DNA of 29,384 nt, taken from the NCBI GenBank assembly GCA_000787465.1, contig JSYX01000424.1, forward strand, positions 1 to 29,384. The letters run 5' to 3'. The DNA is from Thermomucor indicae-seudaticae (lineage: Eukaryota > Mucoromycota > Mucoromycetes > Mucorales > Lichtheimiaceae). Positions 17,798-29,028 of the stretch are shown here, piece by piece; within the stretch, counting starts at the first letter, position 1; every line of letters starts with the position of its first letter. The notes beneath the pieces were generated by a model. That model did not search any database and was not told the origin of the DNA. It saw nothing but the letters and a program-made list of their open reading frames with translations. A program made the translations under genes and the position numbers.

Positions 17798-20685
17798 TCA
17801 GAGCGACAATCTGTTTATTTCTTCTGCATCAAAGTCCAATCTAAATAACCAACGCACAATGAGCGCCCAGAGCCCCCAAAAGAGAGAAATGGGAGGATTA
17901 TCCTTCTTTACCTCAATGCAAGGATCTTTTTGATTTCTGGTACGCTGAGACGCCAACTGACTGGTCCTGCCTTGGCGCCCCAATAATCATAGATTTCTGA
18001 TGGCTATTATAACACAGCAAAAAGAGTGAGAACGATCTCAACATAGAAAAAACAGAGAAAGAAAGAGATATACATACCTCTTCAAAGTTGAGCAGGGTGG
18101 CCATCTGATTCAACCGCGTAAACCGGTCTCTGGAGTATAGCCAGTCGGTCAGTCCAGACAGGTACTGGATCACCGCCCGCAGATCCTTGTCGAACCGGAG
18201 CGCGCCGTACTGGTTAAACCTCGTCTGCGAAATGATGCGCTCCCATTGCGCCGTCAGCGCGTCCAGCACAAGCGCCATCAGCTGGTTAAAGTTGGCCTCC
18301 GTCATCGTCTGTCGGTACACGCTGATCAGCTTGTCGAACCCGCTCCGGAACCGTTTCACAAACACTTCTTCCACATCCGCTTCGTTGTATTCGTCCTCTT
18401 CGAGCACGTACTTGACTTCCCGGTACGCTTGCTGGAAGAGCGGTCGGATCCGTGGCTTGAGAATCTGCGTCATTAACTGCTCCAGCCCGCTCTGTTGTCG
18501 ATTTGGTTTGTTAACGAAAGGAAAGCCAACTTGTTTCTTTTTAGATAAACGATTACCTGCAGTGTTCCGCGGAACTTGGTAGACGCCTTGAGTAGCTCGT
18601 CCAACGCCGCGCAGGCCGCCGGCACATCCTGCTCCTTGTTTTTCCAGATCGCCGTCGTCTCGACTTGACCGCGTGCTTCATCCACAAGTCGTTGCATGTA
18701 CTCGGCACTGACGTTCAAGTTGTTCAAGAGCACCTGGATGGTTCGTAGTTAGCAAATCATAGAATGCAGTGTGAATACACAGCGATCATACCATGTACTG
18801 AATCTTGGCTTGCTCTGTGGACCGCTCGGAGCCACGAGGCTCTTGGCCTGCAAACGCCACCGCCATCTTCTGCTGAAATACCTGGAGGTACCCCGCATCC
18901 AGTACCTTCAGAATCGTCCCGACCGTCGCTGCCATCACGTCCGGTTCGCTCGTCGTGATGCACCGCCGAATCACCTTCTTCAAGATGAAAAACACGTCGT
19001 CCACGCAAGTCGATATCTCGCCGTCCGCGGCTACCGATTGATCCATGCGCATGGCCTTGTCCACGTTGCGTTTCAAGAGGTATTCGTCCATGACGAGGTA
19101 CGAAGAATTCAAGAGCCCCTTGACGCGTTTGGCCAGACCCGAAGAGGACGATAAATCGTTCTCTTGTCTTTTATTATTTTCTTTACCTTGCGTTGTTTCT
19201 GACCGCTCGAGTTCGTCGTTGGCTCGGTCGTGGATAAAGGAGTAAAACAGTGAGGCGCGTTGACTGATTAATGCGAGTTCGTGGAGGTTGGCGTCTAGCT
19301 GGCGAGGATCGGCTAACAGTTCCGTAGGTGTACCAGCAGTGGTAGCAGAAGAGGGGGACGCGGAGGAGGAGGATGAAGTAGTAGCACCAGTAGCACTCCA
19401 GTTGGTTGTTGCGGATCGTATTTGTGCAATGTTCAAGGATTGGATCTCTACAAGCTACCATGGTTTTTTTAGCTGGCGCGCGGTTCGGTTTTTTTTGTGG
19501 ATCCTTTGTCGTTGTATACCTTGGCTTCGATTTTACGCGTTTGCAGGAACTTGTCTAGAATGATATTACTCTCTATATCGCTTTCTTCCTGTAACCGTTG
19601 AATAACGCGTAGCATTTTTCCAGGCCCGTAATGCGCTTCGACCAGTGGTTGATGTTGATCAATAATGACTGCGATATTTTCAAAAAGTCTTGTCAACGTA
19701 TCTGCAAAATACGTCGGCGCGGAAGCTACAGAAACCCGAAAGTTGTTTTTCTTTGCGTTATCATGACGCTGGATGTGTTCTCTTTTTAAACGTACTGTTT
19801 CCGACTTTGAGCTCTTCGGCGCACCGTCCCTTGACAATATTGCACACAAAGCGCGAGTACTTGTCCAATCCTTCTGCTTGGCAACCAATCAGCGGAAACA
19901 GTTTAAAGTACCTTGTGATATCTGCTTCGTTCCTCTGAGCCACCGCATCATCGAATCGCTGTGAGAATATCTCGAACAGTTTGGATTTGGCGTCTGCCAG
20001 CGTCTTGGCTGGATGATCCGGGTTTTCGGACGTGGGCTTAGGCGAAAAAGTAATCGATTAATAGGTTCGCTTTCGTTCTCCCTCCTTGACCTCACATATT
20101 TACCACTGTGAACTCGGCCAATGAGCCATGAAGGATAGCTGGATCAACACGAGACGCGCTCTGGAGCAGACTGGCTGCAGCATCATAGTCTTTGCGCATC
20201 ATGGCCTCCTGCATATCAGCCACACACCGCTTCAACTCTTGAACGTCTTCGACATATCGAATACACTCTTTTGCCCTGGACTTGTAATTACGTCTGTTTC
20301 CTTATTCTACATACTCAAAGCCCCGTGCTCTTTCTTTCTTTTTACCTGTTCCTGATCCAGCTGACGCACTTTGTCACTAATAGTCTCGGCCAGTCGGGAT
20401 GTTTTCAAGAGCGTATCGACGACTTGCGAAGACTGGTTACGTAAGTGACCCAGTTGCGGTCTATAAACCTTAGTCGTCTTCTCCTATTCTCTCTCTCTCA
20501 GGACACAGAACTAACCGCAAGACGTCGAGTGTGCCTAAAATGTCGACCAATTGCGACTGTTCAGAGAGCATGCGGTCCAGCGATGCGTCAATGCGTGTTT
20601 CTTCTTCATCCAAGAGTCGCAGTGATTCACGAATGTCATCGAGGTTGGTAAGACTTTTGAAATCACGCTCTAAAAGGGTCGACAT
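17798..20685 (-). CDS. COG4: Conserved oligomeric Golgi complex subunit 4
   Basis: Subunit of lobe A of the COG tethering complex, needed for retrograde vesicle traffic within the Golgi. Ten exons on the minus strand: 20685-20516, 20460-20346, 20280-20104, 20036-19796, 19725-19520, 19454-18792, 18733-18557, 18491-18078, 18003-17912, 17840-17798; 765 residues against 785 in human. Conserved parts are the N-terminal coiled coil (QLVDILGTLDVLRPQLGHLR, TSRLAETISDKVRQLDQEQS), PTYFADTLTRLFENIAVII, SSYLVMDEYLLKRNV, and the C-terminal EIYDYWGAKAGPVSWRLSVP. The last small exon supplies LDFDAEEINRLSL. A Ser/Thr-rich insert (about 19330-19400) and a second low-complexity insert near 19160 lie in the large exon. 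Introns use GTATAC, GTACGT and GTTAGT donors among others. It is head-to-head with NUFIP1. Confidence 0.92.
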
Positions 20686-20794
20686 ATCTGGGGGACTCGA
20701 AATTCATGTGTCGGGGTAACTTTATCAGTTCCCCGTGCGCCACCACAAGGACAAAAAACTTTAATTCCTGCCGACTCTCCTCCATTCGTTTTTC
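20686..20794. promoter_or_regulatory. Shared divergent promoter of COG4 and NUFIP1 homologue
   Basis: Only 109 bases separate the two start codons, so both genes must draw on one small promoter region, or their promoters overlap the coding starts. No TATA box is seen. The order COG4 (-) / NUFIP1 (+) suggests co-regulation of two growth-related genes. Confidence 0.5.
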
Positions 20795-22337
20795 ATGGCC
20801 AGTAATAATCATAACCCGTATTATGGTGATTGGCAGCAGCAACAACACCAGCAATGGCAGCAACAGCACCAGCAATGGCAACAGCAGTACCAGCAGTGGC
20901 AGCAACAGAACCAACAATGGCAGCAGCAGCAGCAACAGCAGCAATATGCCTACCAGTTGTACGGCTACTATTACCCTCACTATGTCCAACAACAACGACC
21001 ACCTCCACCTCAACCACCACAACAACAACAACCACCCTGGCCACTAGCTCTTCAGCAATACCCGCATCAGCAATACCAGCGGCAGCAGCCAAAGCCGAAA
21101 CAACCAGTCGATAATGAAGTCCACCACTGTTGCGGTCGACGGTACATTGGACGACAGAATCTAGCCAAACATCAAGAAAACCACAAGAAATGCTCAGAGT
21201 GCGATTACGCTGCGGTCAAGGCGTTTGTGCTCGAGCACGAGGCCAAAGAACACGGCAAAGCTGTCCAAAACACGCGCACCAAGCCGGACGGCGTCGTACC
21301 ACCGAATGCACCCAAGATTGATACCCCAGAAGAGTTGGCCGCCTGGATCGAAGCGCGTAAACGAAACTGGCCTACTCAAGCTAACATTGAGCGAAAAGTA
21401 AATCATGAACATCGCCCTCCCTTTCTTTCTTTCTAGGTTACTGATTCCCTTTCCTTTTTCTTATTAACAGAAACGAGAAGCGGAAGAAAGAAAACGCAGA
21501 GCACAGGAGGAGCAAGAGGAAAAGAAAAAGAAAAGGAAAACGGCGGATGATACGACGACAAGTGGTCTGGTGGCAGACTACAAGTCGGACGGATCATCAG
21601 CAGAAGAAGACGACGATGAGGTCATGGATCCTGAAAAAGACGCAGTAACGTCCAAGGATCCGTCAAGTATCGGCAAGATCACGTTACCAGATGAGAGAAA
21701 AAAGCCAAAGCCAGGCAGAAGGTGCAAGTTCTTTATGCAAGGCAGATGTAAGCGTGGTAGTAACTGCCCGTTTGTGCATGATCCAGCTACGGTGAGCATC
21801 ACACGAACAGACAGAAAAGTCGGGGGCTTATCGTTAACCTTTTGGGACGCTTAGGTCAGAAAACAGAAAGCTGCTCCTCCTCCTCCTACACCCATACAGA
21901 AACGACCTAATCTCCTACGCATGGTAAGTTGTACTTTTATGCTTGTTGCTGACCCTTATCTTTATCCTAACTCTGCATGTATACAGCTACTTGCGAATGA
22001 TATCCGGAGAGAGCAAAACATTTTGTTACAATGCTTCCGGTATATCGTCGATCACGACTTTTTTGACAATGGCGTACCAGAAGATGAGGACGACGACAAG
22101 AGTGGCTCTGGCGGACCACCAGCGAAAACGACAACGACGATGACCGATGCTGAGCAAAACGATAATAACATACACGCAAATAACGCGGTCGCCGACCAAG
22201 ACGACGACGATAATACAAACAGCTCTGATTCATTATCTGATGATATAACCAGTAACGAAACTACCGACACCGATGAAAACGACGACGACGATATGACTAG
22301 TATTCCTGAATCGATTGAAGTTCTCAAATGTACATAG
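20795..22337 (+). CDS. NUFIP1: NUFIP1/Rsa1-like box C/D snoRNP assembly factor
   Basis: NUFIP1 (yeast Rsa1) acts with the R2TP chaperone to assemble box C/D snoRNPs through Snu13/15.5K. Four exons: 20795-21397, 21471-21791, 21855-21923, 21987-22337; 447 residues. The N-terminus is a Gln-rich region with a near-regular QQQWQQQ repeat (residues about 12-50), then Pro/Gln. A Cys/His zinc-finger-like part follows (HHCCGRRYIGRQNLAKHQENH and KKCSECDYA in pieces, about residues 110-150). The family signature DTPEELAAWIEARKRNWPT, then NIERK, runs across the first intron into a Lys/Glu-rich helix. A CCCH zinc finger (C-x8-C-x5-C-x3-H: CKFFMQGRCKRGSNCPFVH) is next, then LLANDIRREQNILLQCFRYI and an acidic Asp-rich tail. 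Gln/Trp repeats are unusual. Its 3' end faces the J-protein gene, 82 bases between stops. Confidence 0.82.
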
Positions 22338-22419
22338 CAATTGGCAATGTTATTAGATACTTGTTATTTTTTTGTTAGCATCTACGCTTATGATAAATAA
22401 CATCTGTCGGCCAAATTTA

Positions 22420-23526
22420 TTATGATGATGCGAATGCCCTTTTGATGGCTTCCTTTTGAGCTGACGACAAGTGGGAAGGGAACTTGACATCGTACTTAAT
22501 GATGAGATCGCCCTTCCTGCCTGTTTTGGAATTGGGCATGCCTTCGTTCGGCACTCGCGATTCCTGGCCTGGCTGGACGACACTGGCGGTGGTGTTCGAC
22601 ACGTTGAGCGTACGACCGTCGAGTGTCTTGATCTGTTTGCTGAACCCCGTGAGTGCCTCCACCAGCGAGAGTTGAACGGTCGTGCGCAGATGGTCGCCCT
22701 CGCGTTTGAAGACTGGGTGGGGTTTTTCCTCGACCACGAACTCAATGTCTTGCGTTTGCCCGTTTTCCAACTGATCGCCTTCGTCAGGGAACCGAATCTT
22801 GGTGCCGGCTTTCCAGCCCGGCTTGACGTTGATCGTCAAGATCTTGTCGGTGGAGAAGGGTCTTCCTGTCGCCGGATCGCGTATCCTGCGAGTGACCTTG
22901 AGTCGTTTGGTGGTACCCTTGTAGAGGTCTTCAAGCGAAATCGGCAGGGGTCGGCGAATGGCAGGCGGCTTTTTGGGTGATTGCGGTCGGCTTCGAGGCA
23001 TACCACCAAAGCCAAATTCATCTTCCGTACCACCACCGCCAAACGAAGCGAAAAAGTGTCGAAAGATATCGTCCGCATTGGATGGGTGGAACGGTTTGAA
23101 GCGAGCACCACCAGGACCACCTGTGGTGAATGTAAACGTCCGTGCTCCACCACCGCCACCAGGAAATCCTCCAGCGGCAAACCCTCCTCCCGGGAAGCCG
23201 CCCGCGAATCCTCCTTCGGCACCAGGTGGTGGCGCTCCGCCTTTCAATCCTTCCTCGCCATACTGGTCATAGATAGCTCGCTTATCCTTATCACTCAACA
23301 CCTCAAATGCTTCGCCGACTTCTTGAAACTTGGTCTTGGCCAAATCTGGTTTATCCTTGTTCCGGTCCGGATGCCACTTTAAAGCTATCGTCCTTTTCTT
23401 ATCAGATACATTTCAAAAAGTGGGACGCGTAATACGTTGTATACCTTGCTTGCGATAAGCCTTTTTTATGGTTTCCTCATCGGCATTTTTGGGTACGCCC
23501 AGAATTGCATAGTAATCTTTTCCCAT
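22420..23526 (-). CDS. SIS1: Type II (class B) J-domain co-chaperone, Sis1/DNAJB1-like
   Basis: Cytosolic/nuclear Hsp40 that stimulates Hsp70 ATPase and delivers misfolded proteins. Two exons on the minus strand: 23526-23445 and 23384-22420; 348 residues against 352 for yeast Sis1. The J domain is residues 1-70, beginning [16 protein letters not shown], with HPD at 32-34 (just after the intron junction). A Gly/Phe-rich region follows (about 75-150, [20 protein letters not shown]). There is no Cys-rich zinc-finger domain, which makes it type II. The two beta-sandwich substrate domains follow ([37 protein letters not shown]), then [20 protein letters not shown], typical of the family. A TATA-like box lies about 75 bases upstream. 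Confidence 0.9.
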
Positions 23527-23596
23527 GAAGATTGAAAGTAGAGAACGAAAAAGAGAAGCAAAGCAAGGTAGGGAAACTTTACGGGGGTTTTGTGGA

Positions 23597-23608
23597 TATA
23601 AATATATA
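23597..23608 (-). promoter_or_regulatory. TATA-like box of the J-protein gene
   Basis: TATAAATATATA (plus strand; TATATATTTATA on the gene's strand) sits 71-82 bases before the ATG at 23526. TATA boxes are common in stress-responsive fungal genes, and Sis1-type genes are heat-inducible in yeast. I could not find a clear heat-shock element array nearby. Confidence 0.35.
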
Positions 23609-23609
23609 C

Positions 23610-24113
23610 GAGAGCTTATGGTTCCATCGCTTTCCAATGGCGTTCATTATCAAGTGGAGCGAGATGCTGTCCTTTCCATTACGTCAAGGATGGGGGCGCG
23701 GGTTGAGGTGGTACAGACCAACCAACTCCCCGTCCCAGCGGGGTGGCGGCTTCATTTGCGTTTTAGCTCACGAAGCCGTTCTTCCTGCAAACGATCAGAA
23801 GAGTGATTACGTATGCACTTTCAAATAGGAATGAGCGTAATAATCATCATAATCATCCAGTGAGCTTGATTAAATTGCATAGGATGATTTTGCGAAATGA
23901 CAAGTGATTGTTCATCCTTTTCTTTTTTCAGTTGTGGCGCCGTTCATGATCCAAAACGGGCAAAGGCGCCATTCGGAGTTCCTGATTGTGTTGTGTTATT
24001 TTTGAACGAAACTGTCCAAACTTGCTTGGCAAACCTTCGTTACACTGTGTTTTTCTCTCTCTCTTTTTCTTTCTTTCTTCCTCTCTCTCTCTCTTTCCGA
24101 CTTGCTTATTTGA
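23610..24113. promoter_or_regulatory. Divergent upstream region between J protein and chitin synthase, with CT tract
   Basis: No gene is seen in this stretch. It includes a CCCC-GTCCCAGC-GGGG inverted repeat near 23728-23743 and, from 24052 to 24098, a long CT-rich tract (TCTCTCTCTTTTTC..., CCTCTCTCTCTCTC) just before the chitin synthase ATG at 24114. The CT tract probably lies at the transcription start or in the 5' leader. Confidence 0.4.
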
Positions 24114-27100
24114 ATGTATCCTAATCATCCACCACCGCCTGTACCCGGACACAAGTCAGAATACGATCAATATCCACTTCAGGACACCCAGTTCGCTCCA
24201 CAGCCAATGGACCGGGGTGATCCGTTTGCGGATCCGTATCCTGCTGAACATCCTCAAGCACAAGCTGCGTACGATCATCAACCTTTATTGCGAGACAACA
24301 ACATGTATCCTCCTCCTCCCCAGCCGGATCCCACTTACATGGCTGAACAGCCCTCTCCATATCCACAGTATGCGCCAGCCTCACCCAATATGCACTATGG
24401 TGGGGCTCCGCGACGTCAGCCACGTCGATACAAGACAAGTAAGTTCCTTGTTTGTTCCTTTATTGAGAGCTCATTCAATAATACATATTACTACTATAGC
24501 TCGAAAGGTCAAGCTGCATCGAGGCCATTTGGTACTGGACTGTCCAGTGCCTACGCGGTATCTGCAAGCGGTTCCAATCAAGGACACAAAGGAGTTTACG
24601 CATATGCGATATACCGCAGCCACTTGTGACCCAGCGGAATTTGTTTCCGACGGCTACACTTTACGACAACAATTGTTGGAAAGACATACGGAACTATTTA
24701 TTGTCCTGACCATGTACAATGCAAGTATCAGTCAGAAAGAAGCGGGAGAAAAAGGCAGGATTGTGTATTCAATATGACCAATGTTTTTTATAGGAAGACG
24801 AAGTATTGTTTGCTCGTACAATGCATGGCGTCATGAAAAACATCTCCTATCTGTGTGCGCGTGACCGTTCCCGAACCTGGGGTCCTGAAGGCTGGAAGAA
24901 GATTACAGTGTGTATTGTGTCGGATGGTCGAAACAAGATCAATCCACGGACCTTGTGTCTCTTGGCTACCCTTGGCGTGTACCAAGACGGTATTGCCAAG
25001 AACATTGTCGGTGACAAGGCAGTGACTGCCCACATTTATGAGGTTAGTAGATTCTTTATCAGCAGTGGAGACCACCAAAAAAAGGAGGGGAAAACTGATG
25101 CACTATTGCAGTACACAACCCAATTATCTGTCGACCCGGACATGAAATTCAAGGCAGCAGACAAGGGTATTACGCCATGTCAGATTCTCTTTTGTCTAAA
25201 GGAAAAGAATCAGAAGAAGATCAATTCGCATCGTTGGTTCTTTCAAGCGTTTGGGCCCTTGATTCAACCTAACGTCTGTGTGCTGATTGATGTCGGTACC
25301 CGACCCGGTCATTCGTCCATTTATCATCTCTGGAAAGCCTTTGATATCAATTCGAATATTGCCGGTGCTTGTGGTGAAATTCGAGCCATGACAGGTATGA
25401 TATAATCTGGCAAAGGGTTCAGTAGGAGAGAGAGACAATTAATCACTTGAGATATCAGGAACGGCGGGTGTCGCGTTACTGAATCCATTGGTGGCCGCGC
25501 AAAACTTTGAATACAAAATGTCGAATATCCTGGACAAGCCGCTTGAATCCGTGTTTGGCTACATTTCTGTGCTACCGGGTGCGTTTTCTGCTTATCGATT
25601 CTCGGCCTTGCAAAACGACGTGGATGGTAACGGTCCCTTGCAAAAGTACTTTTTGGGTGAGACCTTGCATGGTGGCGACGCCGATATCTTTACGGCCAAC
25701 ATGTACCTCGCCGAAGACCGTATTCTGTGCTATGAACTGGTGGCGAAGAAGAATGCGCATTATGTCTTGCATTATGTCAACAGCTCCTATGGTGAAACGG
25801 ATGTGCCTGATCGCGTGCCCGAATTTATTTCGCAGCGTCGTCGATGGCTCAATGGTATTTATTTGTATTATGGATCTGCCGTGCAAATACCCTGACCGAC
25901 CGAGCGACCGACATTTTTGATAGGTTCATTCTTTGCTGGTGTTTATGCGTTGTGGCATTGGCGCAAAGTGTGGGCATCAGATCATTCATTCGTACGCAAA
26001 ATGATGTTTATGGTCGAAGATATTTACAATACCTACAACATGATCTTTTCCTGGTTCGGCATGGTATGTCCAATAACTCACAAAGATAGAGAGAGTGTGG
26101 GCGCTCCAACTGATATCCTTTTTGGAAGGGCAACTTTTACCTTACGTTTTTTATTCTTACACGCGCACTTGCAGCTGATTCACTGAATCCCAGACCCTTT
26201 TCACAGACAGTCGCCAACGTTCTGCACACCGTGTTCAACTACATTTATGTGTTGCTCATCATTGTCCAGTTTATCCTTGCACTGGGTAACCGACCGCAAG
26301 GCTCGAAATGGGCGTACACGGGCAGTATGGTCTTCTTTGCGGTACTGATGGTCTACATGATGTTTGCGACTGTCTGGATCACGGTGGTCGGTGTGCAGAC
26401 GGCTGTGGACGAAGCCAACGGGTCCGTCACGGCCATGCTCGGTCAAGCCATGTTCCGGAACATTATCGTTTCTTTACTTTCGACCTACGTCATGTACTTT
26501 GTCTCGAGTTTCCTGTTTCTCGACCCCTGGCACATGTTTACGAGCTTCATCCAGTATCTTTTCTTGTCGCCGAGCTACACCAATGTGCTAAATATTTACG
26601 CCTTTTGCAACACGCACGATGTCTCTTGGGGTACCAAGGGCGATACCAAGGTGGCCACGGATCTCGGTGTGGTCAAGGCCAAGAAGGACGAGTCCGGTGA
26701 ACACACGGCGGAAGTCGAAGTCCCGACAGAACAACACGATATCAATGAGGCGTACGAGGCCGCCTGTATCGAGCTGCAAAAGAAACCTGAGCATGAGGAA
26801 CAGCATCGTGATCCGCAAACGAAGCAAGAAGATTATTATCGTGCTTTCCGTACACGCATTGTGGTAAGTGATCATTATCAACAATGCCTGGTTATACTTT
26901 TTTCTTCTTTCTCACAATATGTGTTTGTCATGTATAGCTCTCCTGGATTATTAGTAATCTGGCGTTGGTGGTAATCATTACCAATACGGCATTCAACAGC
27001 GCTCTTGGCAATTTCGATACGCGAAGTATGGTGTACCTTGGCTTTGTGTTATGGTCTGTCGCCATCTTGTCTGCCGTTCGGTTCTGTGGATCATGTCTGT

Positions 27101-27129
27101 ACTTGATCTTTAGGATCTTTACTGGCTAA
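24114..27129 (+). CDS. CHS: Chitin synthase, division 1 (class I-III type)
   Basis: Plasma-membrane processive glycosyltransferase (GT2 family) polymerising UDP-GlcNAc into cell-wall chitin. Eight exons: 24114-24438, 24500-24720, 24794-25042, 25112-25394, 25459-25854, 25924-26063, 26129-26863, 26938-27129; 846 residues, normal for the class. Seen in order: Pro/Tyr-rich N-terminus (about 1-105); [85 protein letters not shown] with the EDR motif about residue 445; QRRRWLNG (485-492), whose last codon is split by an intron; then seven or so membrane segments. Intron 2, inside the conserved MYN|EDE motif, is GC-AG with donor GCAAGT. One intron (26064-26128) ends at GGAAG to restore [17 protein letters not shown]. 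The exact class within division 1 is not settled. Confidence 0.95.
24721..24793 (+). other. GC-AG intron in chitin synthase
   Basis: Donor GCAAGT at 24721 and acceptor TTTTTTATAG at 24784-24793 are needed to read the invariant MYN|EDE. The alternative GT four bases on (GTATCA) shifts the frame and loses the motif, so the GC donor is well supported. Confidence 0.85.
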
Positions 27130-27376
27130 AACGACTTCATCTCTCTCTTTTACCTATGTATACTTTCTATATAGTCTTGTATATTTTTTATATATCTTCA
27201 TTGTACACTTGTCAATAACACAAAGGAAAAAAGAACAATTGAAGGTTGGAAAATTGTACATTAAGATATATATATAATTTATACATGCGTTGAATATAGC
27301 CAGATAGATAGATATGGAGAGTAGAGAGAGATATATAAAACGGTATATATATATATATATATCCTTGTATTTCTTT
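27130..27376. repeat. Tail-to-tail intergenic region with TA microsatellite
   Basis: 247 bases between the convergent chitin synthase and transporter genes. It is very AT-rich, with ATAT runs at 27267-27277 and a (TA) tract at 27343-27362. Poly(A) sites of both genes must lie here. No gene is present. Confidence 0.6.
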
Positions 27377-29028
27377 TTAGACAGACACTTGTCCGTTAAT
27401 GGCATAGACAAAGAACAAAACCCAGGCGACCACAAGCGCCGCGATAAACGCCGCGATAAAGACAAAATTGATTTTCTTGGGTTGGGTGCCCTCGTACGAG
27501 TCTTTTCCCTGACGAATGAGATTGAGCTCTCTCGCGTTCTTGGCGTCCATGAGGCGCTGACGCTTGGCGATGCGGGCCTCGAGCAAGTTGTCGTAGAACA
27601 CGCGCTGGGCCACCCAGAGGCCGATGATGAGGACAAACCCGATACACGCCAGGATAATGTAGAGCACCATGACGCCCGTGTAGGCCTGGTTCGCGGTATG
27701 GTCCTGGATGACGCCGACCACGATATCCAGGATCGACGTCCCGACATTATTCGCAGACTTGTAGAGACCCAGGCCGGTGCCGATATAGTCGGAGGGCAAA
27801 ATCATGCCGATCGACGTGATCATCGCAATCGGACCAAACGCAAGCGAGATGCTGTAGAACACCATGCCCACGACCGCATTCACGTACGTCCATCCGAGCA
27901 GCGCGCAGCTCAGAATCAGAAACACCGCCGACAGCAGCAGCACCACCAGACGGCCGCCCAGCACGTCCTGGACCACACCCAGCACCGGCGTCGCGACGAT
28001 CGGCACCACGAGCGACGCGCTCGCCTGGTAACCCGCCAGCACCTGCGTCGACCCGAAATGCACCTGGATCAGCTCCGTGCTGATCGTCTGGAACGACGAC
28101 CACACCGCCGCGTAAATGAACTCGACCGTAATGATGCTCCAGTACAGCACCGGGAACTTGGCAATCGACCGCCACTTGAACGTCCGTTTCGCCTTCAGTT
28201 GCAGCCTGTCCTTCTTGCTCAGCACACCCTCGGTGCCGCCACCCGTCAGGTGCCGCACAATCAGCGCATACACCACATTCATCACGACCGAGAACCCGCA
28301 CAGAATCAGCGCGAGCCAGAACGCCCACACCCACGTCCCCGTCGCGCCCGCCACAGGGTTCGCTGCCAGCGTGCCCAGGAACGACGCCAGCCGGCTGATC
28401 GACAGCTGCAGCCCAATCGCAATCGACAGATGCCGCGTCCGGAACCACTTGCTCAACAGCGACTCTTGCATCGTCACAATCAGCCCGCTCCCGATACCGA
28501 AGATCACCCGCCCAACCACCATCAGCGCGAACGACGTGTACCGCGCCGCAAGCGCCGTCAGCAGGCTCCCAACAATCACAAACACGTTCACCGCAAGCGT
28601 GCCCCAGATCGACCCAAACACGTCGATAAACAGCCCGCCCATGATCGGGAACACTGTGTTGATGATCGACACAGACGACGACAGCACACCGTACCGCGTG
28701 TTGTCGATCTCCAGGTAGTGCTTGATCGACGATTTCATCGCGCTCAGCGCCGACGCCGAAAAGTGTGAGCCAACTGCGGAAAGATTGGGTTAGGCGGGGG
28801 GGGAATAGAAATGTGATAGATGGTCTTGTCTTTACTTGGAAGCATCAGCGCTGTCGTAAGCGCAATGATCTTGTACACAACGGGTGCATTCGCCAACGCA
28901 GCGTCGCCTCCCTCTAATGGGTGCTCTTTTTCTTCTTGTGGTTCTTCTAATGGATCAGGCGTCTCGTCCCTGGCATATTCTTCTTGGGCCTTTTTGGATT
29001 CAATCCGTTTCTCGTCGTCACCAGCCAT
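27377..29028 (-). CDS. Major facilitator superfamily transporter, MFSD1-like
   Basis: Membrane carrier; substrate unknown. Two exons on the minus strand: 29028-28836 and 28773-27377; 529 residues. The first 50 residues are a soluble acidic/basic tail. Then come about 12 hydrophobic spans. Seen motifs: GSHFSASALSAMKSSIKHYL after TM1, YGVLSSSVSIINTVFPIMGG in TM2, the loop 2-3 motif GLFIDVFGSIWG (G-x3-D-x2-G), VGRVIFGIGSG in TM4, and AGYQASASLVVPIVATPVLG in TM8. After TM12 and a charged 50-residue stretch there is an extra hydrophobic span (NFVFIAAFIAALVVAWVLFF), a possible 13th. The pattern recalls MFSD1-type lysosomal/vacuolar carriers (mammalian MFSD1 exports dipeptides), but this is family resemblance only. 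Third codon positions are strongly G/C-rich, more than in neighbours, which opens a long false frame on the other strand. Confidence 0.82.

Noticed and set aside
17913..18003. Reading KSMIIGAPRQDQ... as the end of COG4
   Set aside because: Splicing to the acceptor ending at 18004 gives the conserved EIYDYWG...SWRLSVP sequence and leads to the last exon; the other frame has no similarity.
20795..21100. Ala/Thr- and Leu/Val-rich open frames on both strands over the Gln repeat
   Set aside because: They are alternative frames of the CAG/CAA-rich NUFIP1 exon.
23986..24777. 263-residue plus-strand open frame over the chitin synthase start
   Set aside because: It is out of frame with the chitin synthase exons, runs through the CT tract and two introns, and has no motif.
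27314..28768. 484-residue plus-strand open frame opposite the transporter gene
   Set aside because: Its translation is Arg/His/Gln-rich and without domains. It exists because the true minus-strand gene uses mostly G/C at third positions, which removes stops on the other strand.
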